From IMG/VR virus record IMGVR_UViG_3300049483_000041, positions 1-33,691 of that record: DNA of 33,691 nucleotides. The stretch is one strand, 5' to 3'. The position numbers were made by a program, and so were the translations under genes. Every line of letters starts with the position of its first letter. Positions within the stretch are counted from its first letter, which is position 1. Below are positions 29,164-33,691 of this stretch, piece after piece. The notes beneath the pieces were generated by a model. The model was given only the letters and a program-made list of their open reading frames with translations. It searched no databases and was not told the DNA's origin. Source of the DNA: a virus.

Positions 29164-29568
29164 ATGAATGCATTTGAAGAGGTGAGCCATGTTGAGCTTG
29201 TGGAGCGCCTGAGGTTTCGGCGCGACGCGATGTGCAGCGAGGCCGCCGATCGGTTGGATTACTTGCTCGCGCAGGAAGACCTGTTGGAGCAGGCTCAGCA
29301 GAAGGCCGCGCGCCTGGAGGCGCAGATTGCCGAGGTCCAGCGGCCGCTCGACGCAGAGATGGGGCGGCTTAATCGCAACCTCATCGAGGCGCGCCAGGCT
29401 GCGAACGCAATGGAAGCGTTGCTACTGTGGGCGTTGTACCACCATCAAGGCGGAAACTCCGCTGTTGGGCAACCGATCCGCAGGATGCTTGGCTATGGAC
29501 CGCATGAACATCTGAGGCCAGAGCACGTCGAACGCGCGAAAGCTGAAGCTGCGCGACAGGGCGCATGA
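29164..29568 (+). CDS. Cassette 2: coiled-coil protein
   Basis: 134 residues from ATG 29164 (AAAGGA upstream); an in-frame TTG in the attC is less likely. AFEEVSHVELVERLRFRRDA then QEDLLEQAQQKAARLEAQIA and EMGRLNRNLIEARQAANAME predict an extended coiled coil. The C-terminus GQPIRRMLGYGPHEHLRPEH is globular. Phage proteins with similar coiled coils over 'ELVERLRxR' are common. Role unknown. Confidence 0.75.
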   Translation: MNAFEEVSHVELVERLRFRRDAMCSEAADRLDYLLAQEDLLEQAQQKAARLEAQIAEVQRPLDAEMGRLNRNLIEARQAANAMEALLLWALYHHQGGNSAVGQPIRRMLGYGPHEHLRPEHVERAKAEAARQGA

Positions 29569-29569
29569 C

Positions 29570-29670
29570 GCAGAACGTTTGACATGAGCCGCCTCAGACG
29601 GCGGCACGGAAGGACAGAAATGGCACAAGTTGACCCGCCGGCTGAGGTCGGCTCGAACGGAGGTTTGGGC
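29570..29670 (+). other. attC site R2
   Basis: 101 bp. R'' GCAGAAC (29570-29576); R' has lost its first G (TTTGGGC, 29664-29670). Long imperfect arms GAGCCGCCTCAGACGGCG and CGCCGGCTGAGGTCGGCTC pair. It contains AAGGA and the ATG at 29620 that starts the next cassette's gene. Confidence 0.82.
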
Positions 29671-29928
29671 GCGTGGGTGCCGACGCGCGAACGCATGCCG
29701 CCGCCCGATGTGTGGCTGCTGGTGGTTTGGGGCGCTCACAAGGCCGTGGACAAGGCGCACACGTTCAACCAGTGGAAGCACCACGCGCACCCGCTTGGGT
29801 ACTTGATCCAAGGCCACCCAGGCGCGCATGTGGATGTGACGCATTGGATGCTTTTGCCGACCCCTCCTGAAGCGCCCAACGCCGGAGTTCAGCCGCGCCG
29901 TCAGGCGTCGGCTGGAACGACAGGTTAG
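29620..29928 (+). CDS. Cassette 3: DUF551 protein, start and stop supplied by flanking attC sites
   Basis: 102 residues from ATG 29620 in attC R2. The DUF551 domain begins exactly after the cassette boundary (GAWVPTRERMPPPDVWLLVV) and ends in VDVTHWMLLPTPPEAP, its diagnostic closing motif. The last ~18 residues are encoded by attC R3 and the stop TAG is in its R' box. The first 15 residues are attC R2-encoded. DUF551 proteins are common in phages; biochemical role unknown. Confidence 0.82.
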   Translation: MAQVDPPAEVGSNGGLGAWVPTRERMPPPDVWLLVVWGAHKAVDKAHTFNQWKHHAHPLGYLIQGHPGAHVDVTHWMLLPTPPEAPNAGVQPRRQASAGTTG

Positions 29929-29930
29929 GC
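29874..29930 (+). other. attC site R3
   Basis: 57 bp. R'' GCCCAAC (29874-29880), R' GTTAGGC (29924-29930). Arms GTTCAGCCG and CGGCTGGAAC pair. The upstream ORF reads through the whole site and stops at TAG in R'. Confidence 0.9.
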
Positions 29931-29950
29931 GTCACGGTGGAGAAAACGAG

Positions 29951-30253
29951 ATGACAACGAACCAACAAATTGCACTGTTCTTCGGAACCCTCTGGGGCGG
30001 CGCTCTTTGCACTTGGCTGTGGATTCGCTGGGCGATGAAGCGAGATGCAAAGGCGGAGGCCGAATTCGCGTGTCGAGTTCAACCCGTGGCGCCAAAGACT
30101 TACGAACAAGAAATGTTCAGCGCCTGGAGAGAAGCTCGGGTGCGCTTCATGCGCGAGAACCCGGACACCGCTCAGGCGCTTGGACTGAAGGAACCGCCAG
30201 AGGACGATGCGGTGTATTCACGCGGCCCGTTTTTTGAGCGCGGCTGGGACTGA
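29951..30253 (+). CDS. Cassette 4: single-pass membrane protein
   Basis: 100 residues from ATG 29951 (GGTGGAG upstream). N-terminal membrane helix (IALFFGTLWGGALCTWLWI) followed by RWAMKRDAKAEAE, then a cytosolic charged region (YEQEMFSAWREARVRF, then ENPDTAQALGLKEPPED). Positive charges after the helix predict N-out/C-in. Function unknown. Confidence 0.75.
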   Translation: MTTNQQIALFFGTLWGGALCTWLWIRWAMKRDAKAEAEFACRVQPVAPKTYEQEMFSAWREARVRFMRENPDTAQALGLKEPPEDDAVYSRGPFFERGWD

Positions 30254-30260
30254 GCATGAC

Positions 30261-30318
30261 GCCTAACAGCATGATAAGCGGCGAGCGATAGCGAGTCCGC
30301 TAGATCTAAGGGTTAGGG
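30261..30318 (+). other. attC site R4
   Basis: 58 bp. R'' GCCTAAC (30261-30267), R' GTTAGGG (30312-30318). Arms ATAAGCGG and CCGCTAGAT pair around GCGAGCGATAGCGAG. R'' complements the first 10 bases of cassette 4, and R' complements the CCCTAAC of cassette 5. Confidence 0.9.
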
Positions 30319-30364
30319 CGCTGGTGCCGAAGCGTTACCATGTTTGCGTGTTACAAAATAGTTG

Positions 30365-30392
30365 TTGACGCTGGCGGTTGCTGTGATACAGT
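30365..30392 (+). promoter_or_regulatory. Cassette 5 promoter
   Basis: TTGACG (30365-30370), 16-base spacer with an extended TG, TACAGT (30387-30392), 32 bases from the gene start. It lies in the 106-base leader of cassette 5, so the cassette carries its own sigma70-like promoter. A GCGTGTTACAAAATAG upstream is similar to the cassette 10 promoter. Confidence 0.65.
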
Positions 30393-30424
30393 AACTACAT
30401 CGCAACACGCAACCGGAGAGCAAC

Positions 30425-30652
30425 ATGACCAAGCCGAACCGCAAGAACTTCAAGGGCATTGCAATCAACGCCGCTGGCGCACAGATCGGCGCGATTTACG
30501 CCGAAGGCGGCGCCTACGTTGTCTACGGCTGGAAAGACAGCGGCGGCTTTAGCGGCGAAAAGAGCGCTCCGCTGACCGGCGACAAGTTCTCGTTTCTTTG
30601 CCGTTTTGACAACGGCTTCCAGATCGAAAAGCACTATCAGGTGGCAGCGTGA
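30425..30652 (+). CDS. Cassette 5: small beta-rich protein, first gene of a bicistron
   Basis: 75 residues from ATG 30425 (GGAG upstream). KNFKGIAINAAGAQIGAIYA, EGGAYVVYGWKDSGGFSG and FSFLCRFDNGFQIEKHYQV suggest a small beta barrel. Its stop overlaps the start of a ribbon-helix-helix-like gene (GTGA). Own promoter, small size and RHH partner resemble a toxin-antitoxin or autoregulated module; no toxin family is recognised. Confidence 0.75.
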   Translation: MTKPNRKNFKGIAINAAGAQIGAIYAEGGAYVVYGWKDSGGFSGEKSAPLTGDKFSFLCRFDNGFQIEKHYQVAA

Positions 30653-30831
30653 CCGACAAGAGCAAAGGGGGGCGACCCCCTGCGCCGCCAGGCCTGCGCC
30701 GGGTAAACGTGCCGCTGCGCCTGCCAGAATGGCTGGTGCAGTGGATGGCAGAGCAGGACAAAACGCCTGCGGAGTTGATCGAAGCCGCACTGCTGAAGGC
30801 GCACAAGCTGCGCCCGCCGCGTGCGCCCTAA
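30649..30831 (+). CDS. Cassette 5: ribbon-helix-helix-like protein
   Basis: 60 residues from GTG 30649. A basic Pro-rich N-terminus (GGRPPAPPGLRR) leads to VNVPLRLPEWLVQWMAEQ (beta strand and helix A) and TPAELIEAALLKAHKL (helix B), an Arc/CopG-like RHH. It probably dimerises and binds DNA, plausibly the cassette promoter. The stop TAA is in R'' of attC R5. Confidence 0.78.
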   Translation: MTDKSKGGRPPAPPGLRRVNVPLRLPEWLVQWMAEQDKTPAELIEAALLKAHKLRPPRAP

Positions 30832-30912
30832 CGTTTGACTTGAGCGGCCGAGGCACGGCCGGCGCGGAGCGGAACATTGATACCCGAGGTCCGCTCGAAG
30901 GAAGGGTTAGGC
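30826..30912 (+). other. attC site R5
   Basis: 87 bp. R'' CCCTAAC (30826-30832, preceded by G), R' GTTAGGC (30906-30912). Arms GACTTGAGCGG and CCGCTCGAAGG pair; the variable centre has GGCCGAGGCACGGCC. R'' complements the TTAGGGCGC start of cassette 5. Confidence 0.92.
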
Positions 30913-30937
30913 GTCTGGTGGATAACGAGGACAGAAA

Positions 30938-31186
30938 ATGAGTACCTACTACTACCTGGTGTGCGACAAGCACAAAGAGCGGACGGATGCTGCAAGTCGC
31001 ACGGCTGGAGGCGGTGTTTGCCATTTGGCCGATTCGGTTCACACACTGCTCCGTTTCATCGTGGCGCATGACGGCTGCCAGTTGCGCTCGGTCAACGAGC
31101 ACACCAACGACGCCTACGACAGCCAGTTTTCAGACTGGGATGAGGAAAACGTCGAAGCGATGTACCTCAAAGAACGGGACGCCTAA
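30938..31186 (+). CDS. Cassette 6: small acidic protein
   Basis: 82 residues from ATG 30938 (GAGGA upstream). STYYYLVCDKHKERTDAASR, then LRFIVAHDGCQLRSVNEHTN and an acidic C-terminus (SDWDEENVEAMYLKERDA). The 'YYYLVCDxHK' opening suggests a small phage-type protein with C and H near the N-terminus. Function unknown. The stop TAA lies in R''. Confidence 0.75.
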   Translation: MSTYYYLVCDKHKERTDAASRTAGGGVCHLADSVHTLLRFIVAHDGCQLRSVNEHTNDAYDSQFSDWDEENVEAMYLKERDA

Positions 31187-31238
31187 CGTTCGAGTTGAGG
31201 GGCGCCGATAGGCGTCCCGCTCGAACGAGGGGTTAGGC
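31181..31238 (+). other. attC site R6
   Basis: 58 bp. R'' GCCTAAC (31181-31187), R' GTTAGGC (31232-31238). Arms TTCGAGTTGAGGGGCGCC and GGCGTCCCGCTCGAA pair; a textbook short attC. Confidence 0.95.
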
Positions 31239-31291
31239 GGCGTGGTTGATAAACGAGCGTCTCGAACCGTAATAGAAGTAGGAGGCCTACC

Positions 31292-31516
31292 ATGATTGAC
31301 TACCCAGCGGACAAAGAAGCGGAAGACAACGTGAAGTCACTTCTATCGGAGGCGTTGCGATACCTCAAAGACGGACGGCTTTACTACAGCGAAGTGGATG
31401 GCCGGCGCAGGCGCGAGACCGCACAGCAGCATGCCGACCGCATCAGCAGTGAGGTTCAAGAGAACGAAGACTTGCGCGCCTTGGTAGACGAGATCGAAAA
31501 GCATCTGGAGAACTGA
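31292..31516 (+). CDS. Cassette 7: small helical protein
   Basis: 74 residues from ATG 31292, with AGGAGG 6 bases upstream, the strongest Shine-Dalgarno in the array. DYPADKEAEDNVKSLLSEAL then RRRRETAQQHADRISSEVQE, NEDLRALVDEIEKHLEN is helical and charged. Function unknown. First of two genes in the cassette. Confidence 0.75.
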   Translation: MIDYPADKEAEDNVKSLLSEALRYLKDGRLYYSEVDGRRRRETAQQHADRISSEVQENEDLRALVDEIEKHLEN

Positions 31517-31517
31517 C

Positions 31518-31622
31518 ATGAAACGCATTGACCCGTGGCTGGCTGCAGCAGTGACGCTTTATGCGGCGAACATCATTGGGTGGGCCGCATGGGCTGTCTG
31601 CAAAGTGACGCAAGGCGCCTAA
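31518..31622 (+). CDS. Cassette 7: 34-residue membrane peptide
   Basis: ATG 31518, one base after the previous stop. KRIDPW is followed by one hydrophobic helix (LAAAVTLYAANIIGWAAWAV) and CKVTQGA. The stop TAA is in R'' of attC R7. A small membrane peptide co-encoded with a helical protein; a hydrophobic-toxin role is possible but unsupported. Confidence 0.65.
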   Translation: MKRIDPWLAAAVTLYAANIIGWAAWAVCKVTQGA

Positions 31623-31701
31623 CGCCGAGTTGAGCGGCGCGCGCTCGGTGGACGCAAGAAGCACGGACGCCAACGCGCGTCCGCTCGAATGACAGTTAGG
31701 C
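31617..31701 (+). other. attC site R7
   Basis: 85 bp. R'' GCCTAAC (31617-31623), R' GTTAGGC (31695-31701). Arms GAGTTGAGCGGCGCG and CGCGTCCGCTCGAA pair. Confidence 0.93.
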
Positions 31702-31718
31702 TGGTGACGGAGCGAGGA

Positions 31719-31946
31719 ATGATGCAAGCAGCGGAATGGATTCACGACAGCAAGCCGCCGCGCTTTGGTGGCCCGCTGTTCTCTCAAGTGTGGCTTTATG
31801 ATGGCTCTGTGCGGCTTGTGCGACGCGTTGGAGATGAGTCAATGAGCATCACTCCGGGCGAGTTCGTGTATGCCGACAACCGGTTCCCATTGGCTCAGGC
31901 ATTGTGCGATCTTGGCCGTGTGGTGGCCTGGCGACCTGTGGCCTAA
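31719..31946 (+). CDS. Cassette 8: small hypothetical protein
   Basis: 75 residues from ATG 31719 with GGAG 6 bases upstream; an in-frame ATG at 31689 lies in the attC. QAAEWIHDSKPPRFGGPLFS, then WLYDGSVRLVRRVGDESMS and ITPGEFVYADNRFPLAQAL. It looks like a small beta-rich domain. No family recognised. The stop TAA is in R''. Confidence 0.72.
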   Translation: MMQAAEWIHDSKPPRFGGPLFSQVWLYDGSVRLVRRVGDESMSITPGEFVYADNRFPLAQALCDLGRVVAWRPVA

Positions 31947-31997
31947 CGCACAGTTCACCGGCGGCCGCAGGCCGTCCGGTGGAACGCAGGGTTAGAG
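31941..31997 (+). other. attC site R8
   Basis: 57 bp. R'' GCCTAAC (31941-31947), R' GTTAGAG (31991-31997). Arms GTTCACCGGCGGC and GCCGTCCGGTGGAAC pair. Confidence 0.95.
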
Positions 31998-32017
31998 CGC
32001 GCTGCTGGAGAAACTTG

Positions 32018-32263
32018 ATGACCTGGAATTACCGCGTCCTCCAATTTGTTGACCCGGCTACCGAGGAGTTGTGGCAGGCAATTCACGAGGTGCACTATGA
32101 CGAATCCGGTGATCCAGCCTCGTACTCGGAAGACCCAGCGGTGGTGATGTCGCACGACGCGAGCAACGCCCGGGCAGACTTGGGATGGGTGCTCGACAAG
32201 ATGCGCGAAGCACTGTTGAAGCCGGTTCTGGTGGAGCGCGACTTCAAGCGTTCTAACGTGTGA
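32018..32263 (+). CDS. Cassette 9: small hypothetical protein
   Basis: 81 residues from ATG 32018 (GGAG upstream). TWNYRVLQFVDPATEELWQA then IHEVHYDESGDPASYSEDPA, LDKMREALLKPVLVERDF. The 'TWNYRV ... IHEVxYD' opening is one I recall from cassette- and phage-borne small proteins. Function unknown. It stops inside attC R9. Confidence 0.75.
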   Translation: MTWNYRVLQFVDPATEELWQAIHEVHYDESGDPASYSEDPAVVMSHDASNARADLGWVLDKMREALLKPVLVERDFKRSNV

Positions 32264-32352
32264 GCTGAACGGCAATGACCGGCGCAACTAACCTATCCGA
32301 AGCGGCACAACCTGAACCGCCGGGCATTGTCCGTTCGAGCGACGGGTTAGCC
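32251..32352 (+). other. attC site R9
   Basis: 102 bp. R'' TTCTAAC (32251-32257), R' GTTAGCC (32346-32352). Arms GAGCTGAACGG and CCGTTCGAGCGA pair. ATG 32275 inside it opens the next gene. Nearly identical to attC L2 on the opposite strand. Confidence 0.92.
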
Positions 32353-32487
32353 GGCTACGCGCAGACGCTGCGTGAACTGCTGGCGTGCTGCCATGCGTGG
32401 GGGCCGAATGTGCGCGTCATGGGAAACGTGCGGGCCGGCGATGCGGCCGCAGCGATTGCGCATGTTTTGCAGCATTGGCATAGTTGA
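32275..32487 (+). CDS. Cassette 10: small protein with start in attC R9
   Basis: 70 residues. Residues 1-24 are encoded by attC R9; the cassette-borne part reads GYAQTLRELLACCHAWGPNV then RVMGNVRAGDAAAAIAHVL, which resembles a short phage protein domain ('LRxLLxACxxWxPxxRLxGNVRAxD'). There is no strong Shine-Dalgarno before ATG 32275. Its stop TGA lies inside the -35 box of the next promoter. Confidence 0.65.
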   Translation: MTGATNLSEAAQPEPPGIVRSSDGLAGYAQTLRELLACCHAWGPNVRVMGNVRAGDAAAAIAHVLQHWHS

Positions 32488-32512
32488 CATGACACGTCAT
32501 GCGTGTTATAAT
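32484..32512 (+). promoter_or_regulatory. Consensus sigma70 promoter inside cassette 10
   Basis: TTGACA (32484-32489), 17 bases, TATAAT (32507-32512), perfect in both boxes and with an extended TG. The spacer has ACACG/CGTGT and TGAC/GTCA inverted repeats, and CGCCAGC/GCTGGCG (32518-32536) flanks the transcription start. Strong, probably repressed by the RHH-like protein downstream. Confidence 0.88.
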
Positions 32513-32554
32513 AGCTGCGCCAGCGCGGTGCTGGCGACTACTTTGGAGCACAAC

Positions 32555-32797
32555 ATGCAAACAACGTTCACGGTGCTGGTGACCCTGCAACACGACGAAG
32601 GGCAGGGTCACTCGCCTTCTCGGATTGCCGAGATCGTTCAGTGCGCTCTCGAAGAAGGAACCTCGTGCAGCGGCGGATTTCACGCGGCGCAGGTTGATGC
32701 TTTCAAGGGGCTGGCGATCACGGACACGCGGGTCGGCTCGCGTAGCGAGTGCGACCGGCTGCACCGCATCATGCCGCTGCACACGGCTACGGCATGA
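32555..32797 (+). CDS. Cassette 10: first gene of the promoter-driven bicistron
   Basis: 80 residues from ATG 32555 (GGAG upstream). TTFTVLVTLQHDEGQGHSPS, then RIAEIVQCALEEGTSCSGGF and HAAQVDAFKGLAITDTRVG suggest a small alpha/beta protein. Its stop overlaps the next start (ATGA). Not similar to the first gene of cassette 5, although the arrangement is the same. Confidence 0.75.
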   Translation: MQTTFTVLVTLQHDEGQGHSPSRIAEIVQCALEEGTSCSGGFHAAQVDAFKGLAITDTRVGSRSECDRLHRIMPLHTATA

Positions 32798-32955
32798 CGA
32801 CCCCGGCCGCGAAGTGGAAAGCGGCCGAGCGCGCCCGGCACAAGGAAGCTGGGCGCGTGGCGGTGACGGTGTATGTGCTGCCAGAAGCGCGCGAACGGCT
32901 GCACCGCTACGTCAAGCGACTGAACGAGCGCGCATTACGTGGCCGAGCCGGCTAA
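32794..32955 (+). CDS. Cassette 10: small ribbon-helix-helix-like protein
   Basis: 53 residues from ATG 32794. A basic helix (PAAKWKAAERARHKEAGR) precedes VAVTVYVLPEARERLHRYVK and RLNERALRG. The strand plus first helix is RHH-like; the second helix is short, so the assignment is tentative. The stop lies in R'' of attC R10. Confidence 0.68.
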   Translation: MTTPAAKWKAAERARHKEAGRVAVTVYVLPEARERLHRYVKRLNERALRGRAG

Positions 32956-33050
32956 CGCCAGGTTAAGCGGGTGACCACGGCGCAGACACGCAACCCGGAG
33001 CGCGACACGGCCACCCGCCGTGGGCGCTCCGCTTGAACCGACAGTTAGGC
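32950..33050 (+). other. attC site R10
   Basis: 101 bp. R'' GGCTAAC (32950-32956), R' GTTAGGC (33044-33050). Arms GGTTAAGCGG and CCGCTTGAACC pair, with GACCACGGCG/CGCCGTGG-like pairing inside. The R'' region complements the first 10 bases of cassette 10 (GTTAGCCGGCT). Confidence 0.92.
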
Positions 33051-33075
33051 GTCACTGCGCGCCACAGGAGCAACG

Positions 33076-33273
33076 ATGAACATCTACCACATAGGCTGGA
33101 CGCAAAACGAGAGCTTCGGATTGAACGCGGTGGTGATTGCCGCCAATGAAGCCGAAGCGTTGAAGGAGTTGGACTTGGACGACTCCTACAACAGCGAGAT
33201 TCGCATCAGTCTGATGGGCGTGTGCACAGACGGCACAAAGACTGCGCAGACCGTGTGCAAAGAGTCTTTGTGA
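33076..33273 (+). CDS. Cassette 11: small hypothetical protein
   Basis: 65 residues from ATG 33076 (AGGAG upstream). NIYHIGWTQNESFGLNAVVI, AANEAEALKELDLDDSYNSE, then IRISLMGVCTDGTKTAQTV. Alternating strand-helix-strand like small ferredoxin-fold domains ('VVIAANEAEALKEL' is a common phage motif). Function unknown. Confidence 0.75.
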   Translation: MNIYHIGWTQNESFGLNAVVIAANEAEALKELDLDDSYNSEIRISLMGVCTDGTKTAQTVCKESL

Positions 33274-33274
33274 C

Positions 33275-33360
33275 GCCTAACGTTTGAACTGAGAGGCGGC
33301 CCGCTCGGTGGCGCCTGATGCGCAAACCTAGAGGCCGTCCTCTCGAGCGAAGAGTTAGAA
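33275..33360 (+). other. attC site R11
   Basis: 86 bp. R'' GCCTAAC (33275-33281), R' GTTAGAA (33354-33360). Arms TTGAACTGAGAGGCGGCC and GGCCGTCCTCTCGAGCGA pair. The 12 bases around R'' are the complement of the start of cassette 11. Confidence 0.93.
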
Positions 33361-33377
33361 CTCTGATGGAGAAAGCA

Positions 33378-33691
33378 ATGCACCTGTGGGAAGTGGACCA
33401 CCCGTACTACTGCAACGAAGGCAACTATTTCAGTTCCAAGTCGGTGTGCGACGAGCACAAGACGTTGGCCTCGTTCCTCGATGGCTACAAGGACGCCGAC
33501 ATGGACATGAACCTCGTGTTTCGGTGGGACTGGCGCGAGGGCGACGACTGGGGCGCGGGGCCGTTCACTGGTGACGTGAACTACCGAAACGGGCACTTGC
33601 TCATCTTCTGGATGGGCCAGCGCAAGGGCCTATATCGCTACTCTAAGGTGGAGGTGTGTCGCGCGGACGAGCACGCGGTGATCGAGTTCTT
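33378..33691 (+). CDS. Cassette 12: acidic/aromatic protein, open at window end
   Basis: From ATG 33378 (GGAG upstream; in-frame ATG 33366 possible) the frame is open for 104 codons to the edge. HLWEVDHPYYCNEGNYFSS, SFLDGYKDADMDMNLVFRWD, WREGDDWGAGPF and LLIFWMGQRKGLYRYSKVEV show a Trp/Tyr/Asp-rich beta protein. The opening resembles small cassette and phage proteins ('LWEVDHPYYCxEGNYF'). Function unknown. Confidence 0.8.
   Translation, partial: MHLWEVDHPYYCNEGNYFSSKSVCDEHKTLASFLDGYKDADMDMNLVFRWDWREGDDWGAGPFTGDVNYRNGHLLIFWMGQRKGLYRYSKVEVCRADEHAVIEF

Larger units (their letters stand above)
28718..33691 (+). mobile_element. Right integron cassette array (CALIN-like): eleven attC, eleven complete cassettes and one open
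   Basis: Cut between G and TT of R', the cassettes span 28718-29127, 29128-29664, 29665-29924, 29925-30312, 30313-30906, 30907-31232, 31233-31695, 31696-31991, 31992-32346, 32347-33044 and 33045-33354; a twelfth starts at 33355. The 5' end of nearly every cassette is the reverse complement of its own R'' region (up to 12 bases in cassette 11, 11 in cassette 1), and the match covers variant boxes (TTCTGC/GCAGAA, TTAGGGC/GCCCTAA, TTAGCCGGC/GCCGGCTAA). Each holds 1-3 small ORFs on the plus strand. No integrase is visible. Confidence 0.93.

Noticed and set aside
31689-31718. Start of the cassette 8 gene at ATG 31689 within attC R7
   Set aside because: No Shine-Dalgarno precedes it, while ATG 31719 has GGAG at good spacing; the attC-borne start remains possible.
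29076-33360. Reading the intergenic repeats as rho-independent terminators or REP elements
   Set aside because: They lack T-tracts, their R''/R' ends follow RYYYAAC/GTTRRRY, and they covary with cassette ends, which fits attC and not terminators.
20168-33691. Integron integrase or phage integrase
   Set aside because: No frame shows the R-H-R-Y tyrosine recombinase or serine recombinase pattern; it may lie outside the window or be supplied in trans.

Overview
The window is a piece of a tailed-phage (or prophage) genome with a P22-like podovirus virion module. The order of packaging, portal, scaffold, coat, tail-accessory and DNA-ejection genes, and the recognisable portal, coat and gp10-like proteins, support this. 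Base composition is GC-rich and genes overlap tightly by ATGA/GTGA. The host is not shown directly. A GC-rich proteobacterium that carries integrons is a reasonable inference.

Layout. Positions 1-19.0 kb (minus strand) hold the late module. In transcription order it runs: small and large terminase, P22-type portal, a block of fibre/adhesin-like proteins, scaffold, P22-type coat, a glycosyltransferase, gp4- and gp10-like tail-accessory proteins, small head/tail proteins and three ejection-type proteins, the last open at the window edge. An intrinsic terminator at 19.03-19.06 kb separates it from the leftward early operon (19.05-25.58 kb, minus). That operon encodes zinc-ribbon proteins, HTH proteins, a PD-(D/E)XK nuclease and small membrane proteins. 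A control region at 25.58-25.70 kb has divergent sigma70-like promoters overlapped by palindromes, with a leaderless Cro/CI-type HTH gene to the left. The rightward early operon (25.70-28.72 kb, plus) ends in a Sak3/DUF1071-like single-strand annealing protein, an HNH-like protein and a DUF1367 protein.

The exceptional feature is that both early operons run into arrays of integron gene cassettes. I find 11 attC sites in the right arm (28.7-33.4 kb, plus) and 6 in the left arm (20.17-22.60 kb, minus), each array in the transcription direction of its operon. In most complete cassettes the first 7-12 bases are the reverse complement of the same cassette's terminal R'' box, as expected of a circular cassette rejoined at attC. 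No integron integrase or other tyrosine recombinase is visible, so these are CALIN-like arrays (attC clusters without IntI), apparently transcribed from phage early promoters instead of a Pc promoter.

Many cassettes show a 'start-donor' architecture. The attC variable region holds a Shine-Dalgarno and/or ATG, the downstream ORF enters its own cassette through the attC, and the upstream ORF often runs through the first attC arm to stop in an ATGA overlap. Each such cassette carries the start and the first 10-24 codons of whichever gene follows it. The left-arm proteins share an attC-encoded GP-x-ER segment followed by a cassette-encoded PER(A) segment. An almost identical 102-bp attC occurs in both arms in opposite orientation. 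Two right-arm stretches have their own promoter and two overlapping small genes, the second ribbon-helix-helix-like. The last cassette runs off the right edge, so the array is longer than shown.
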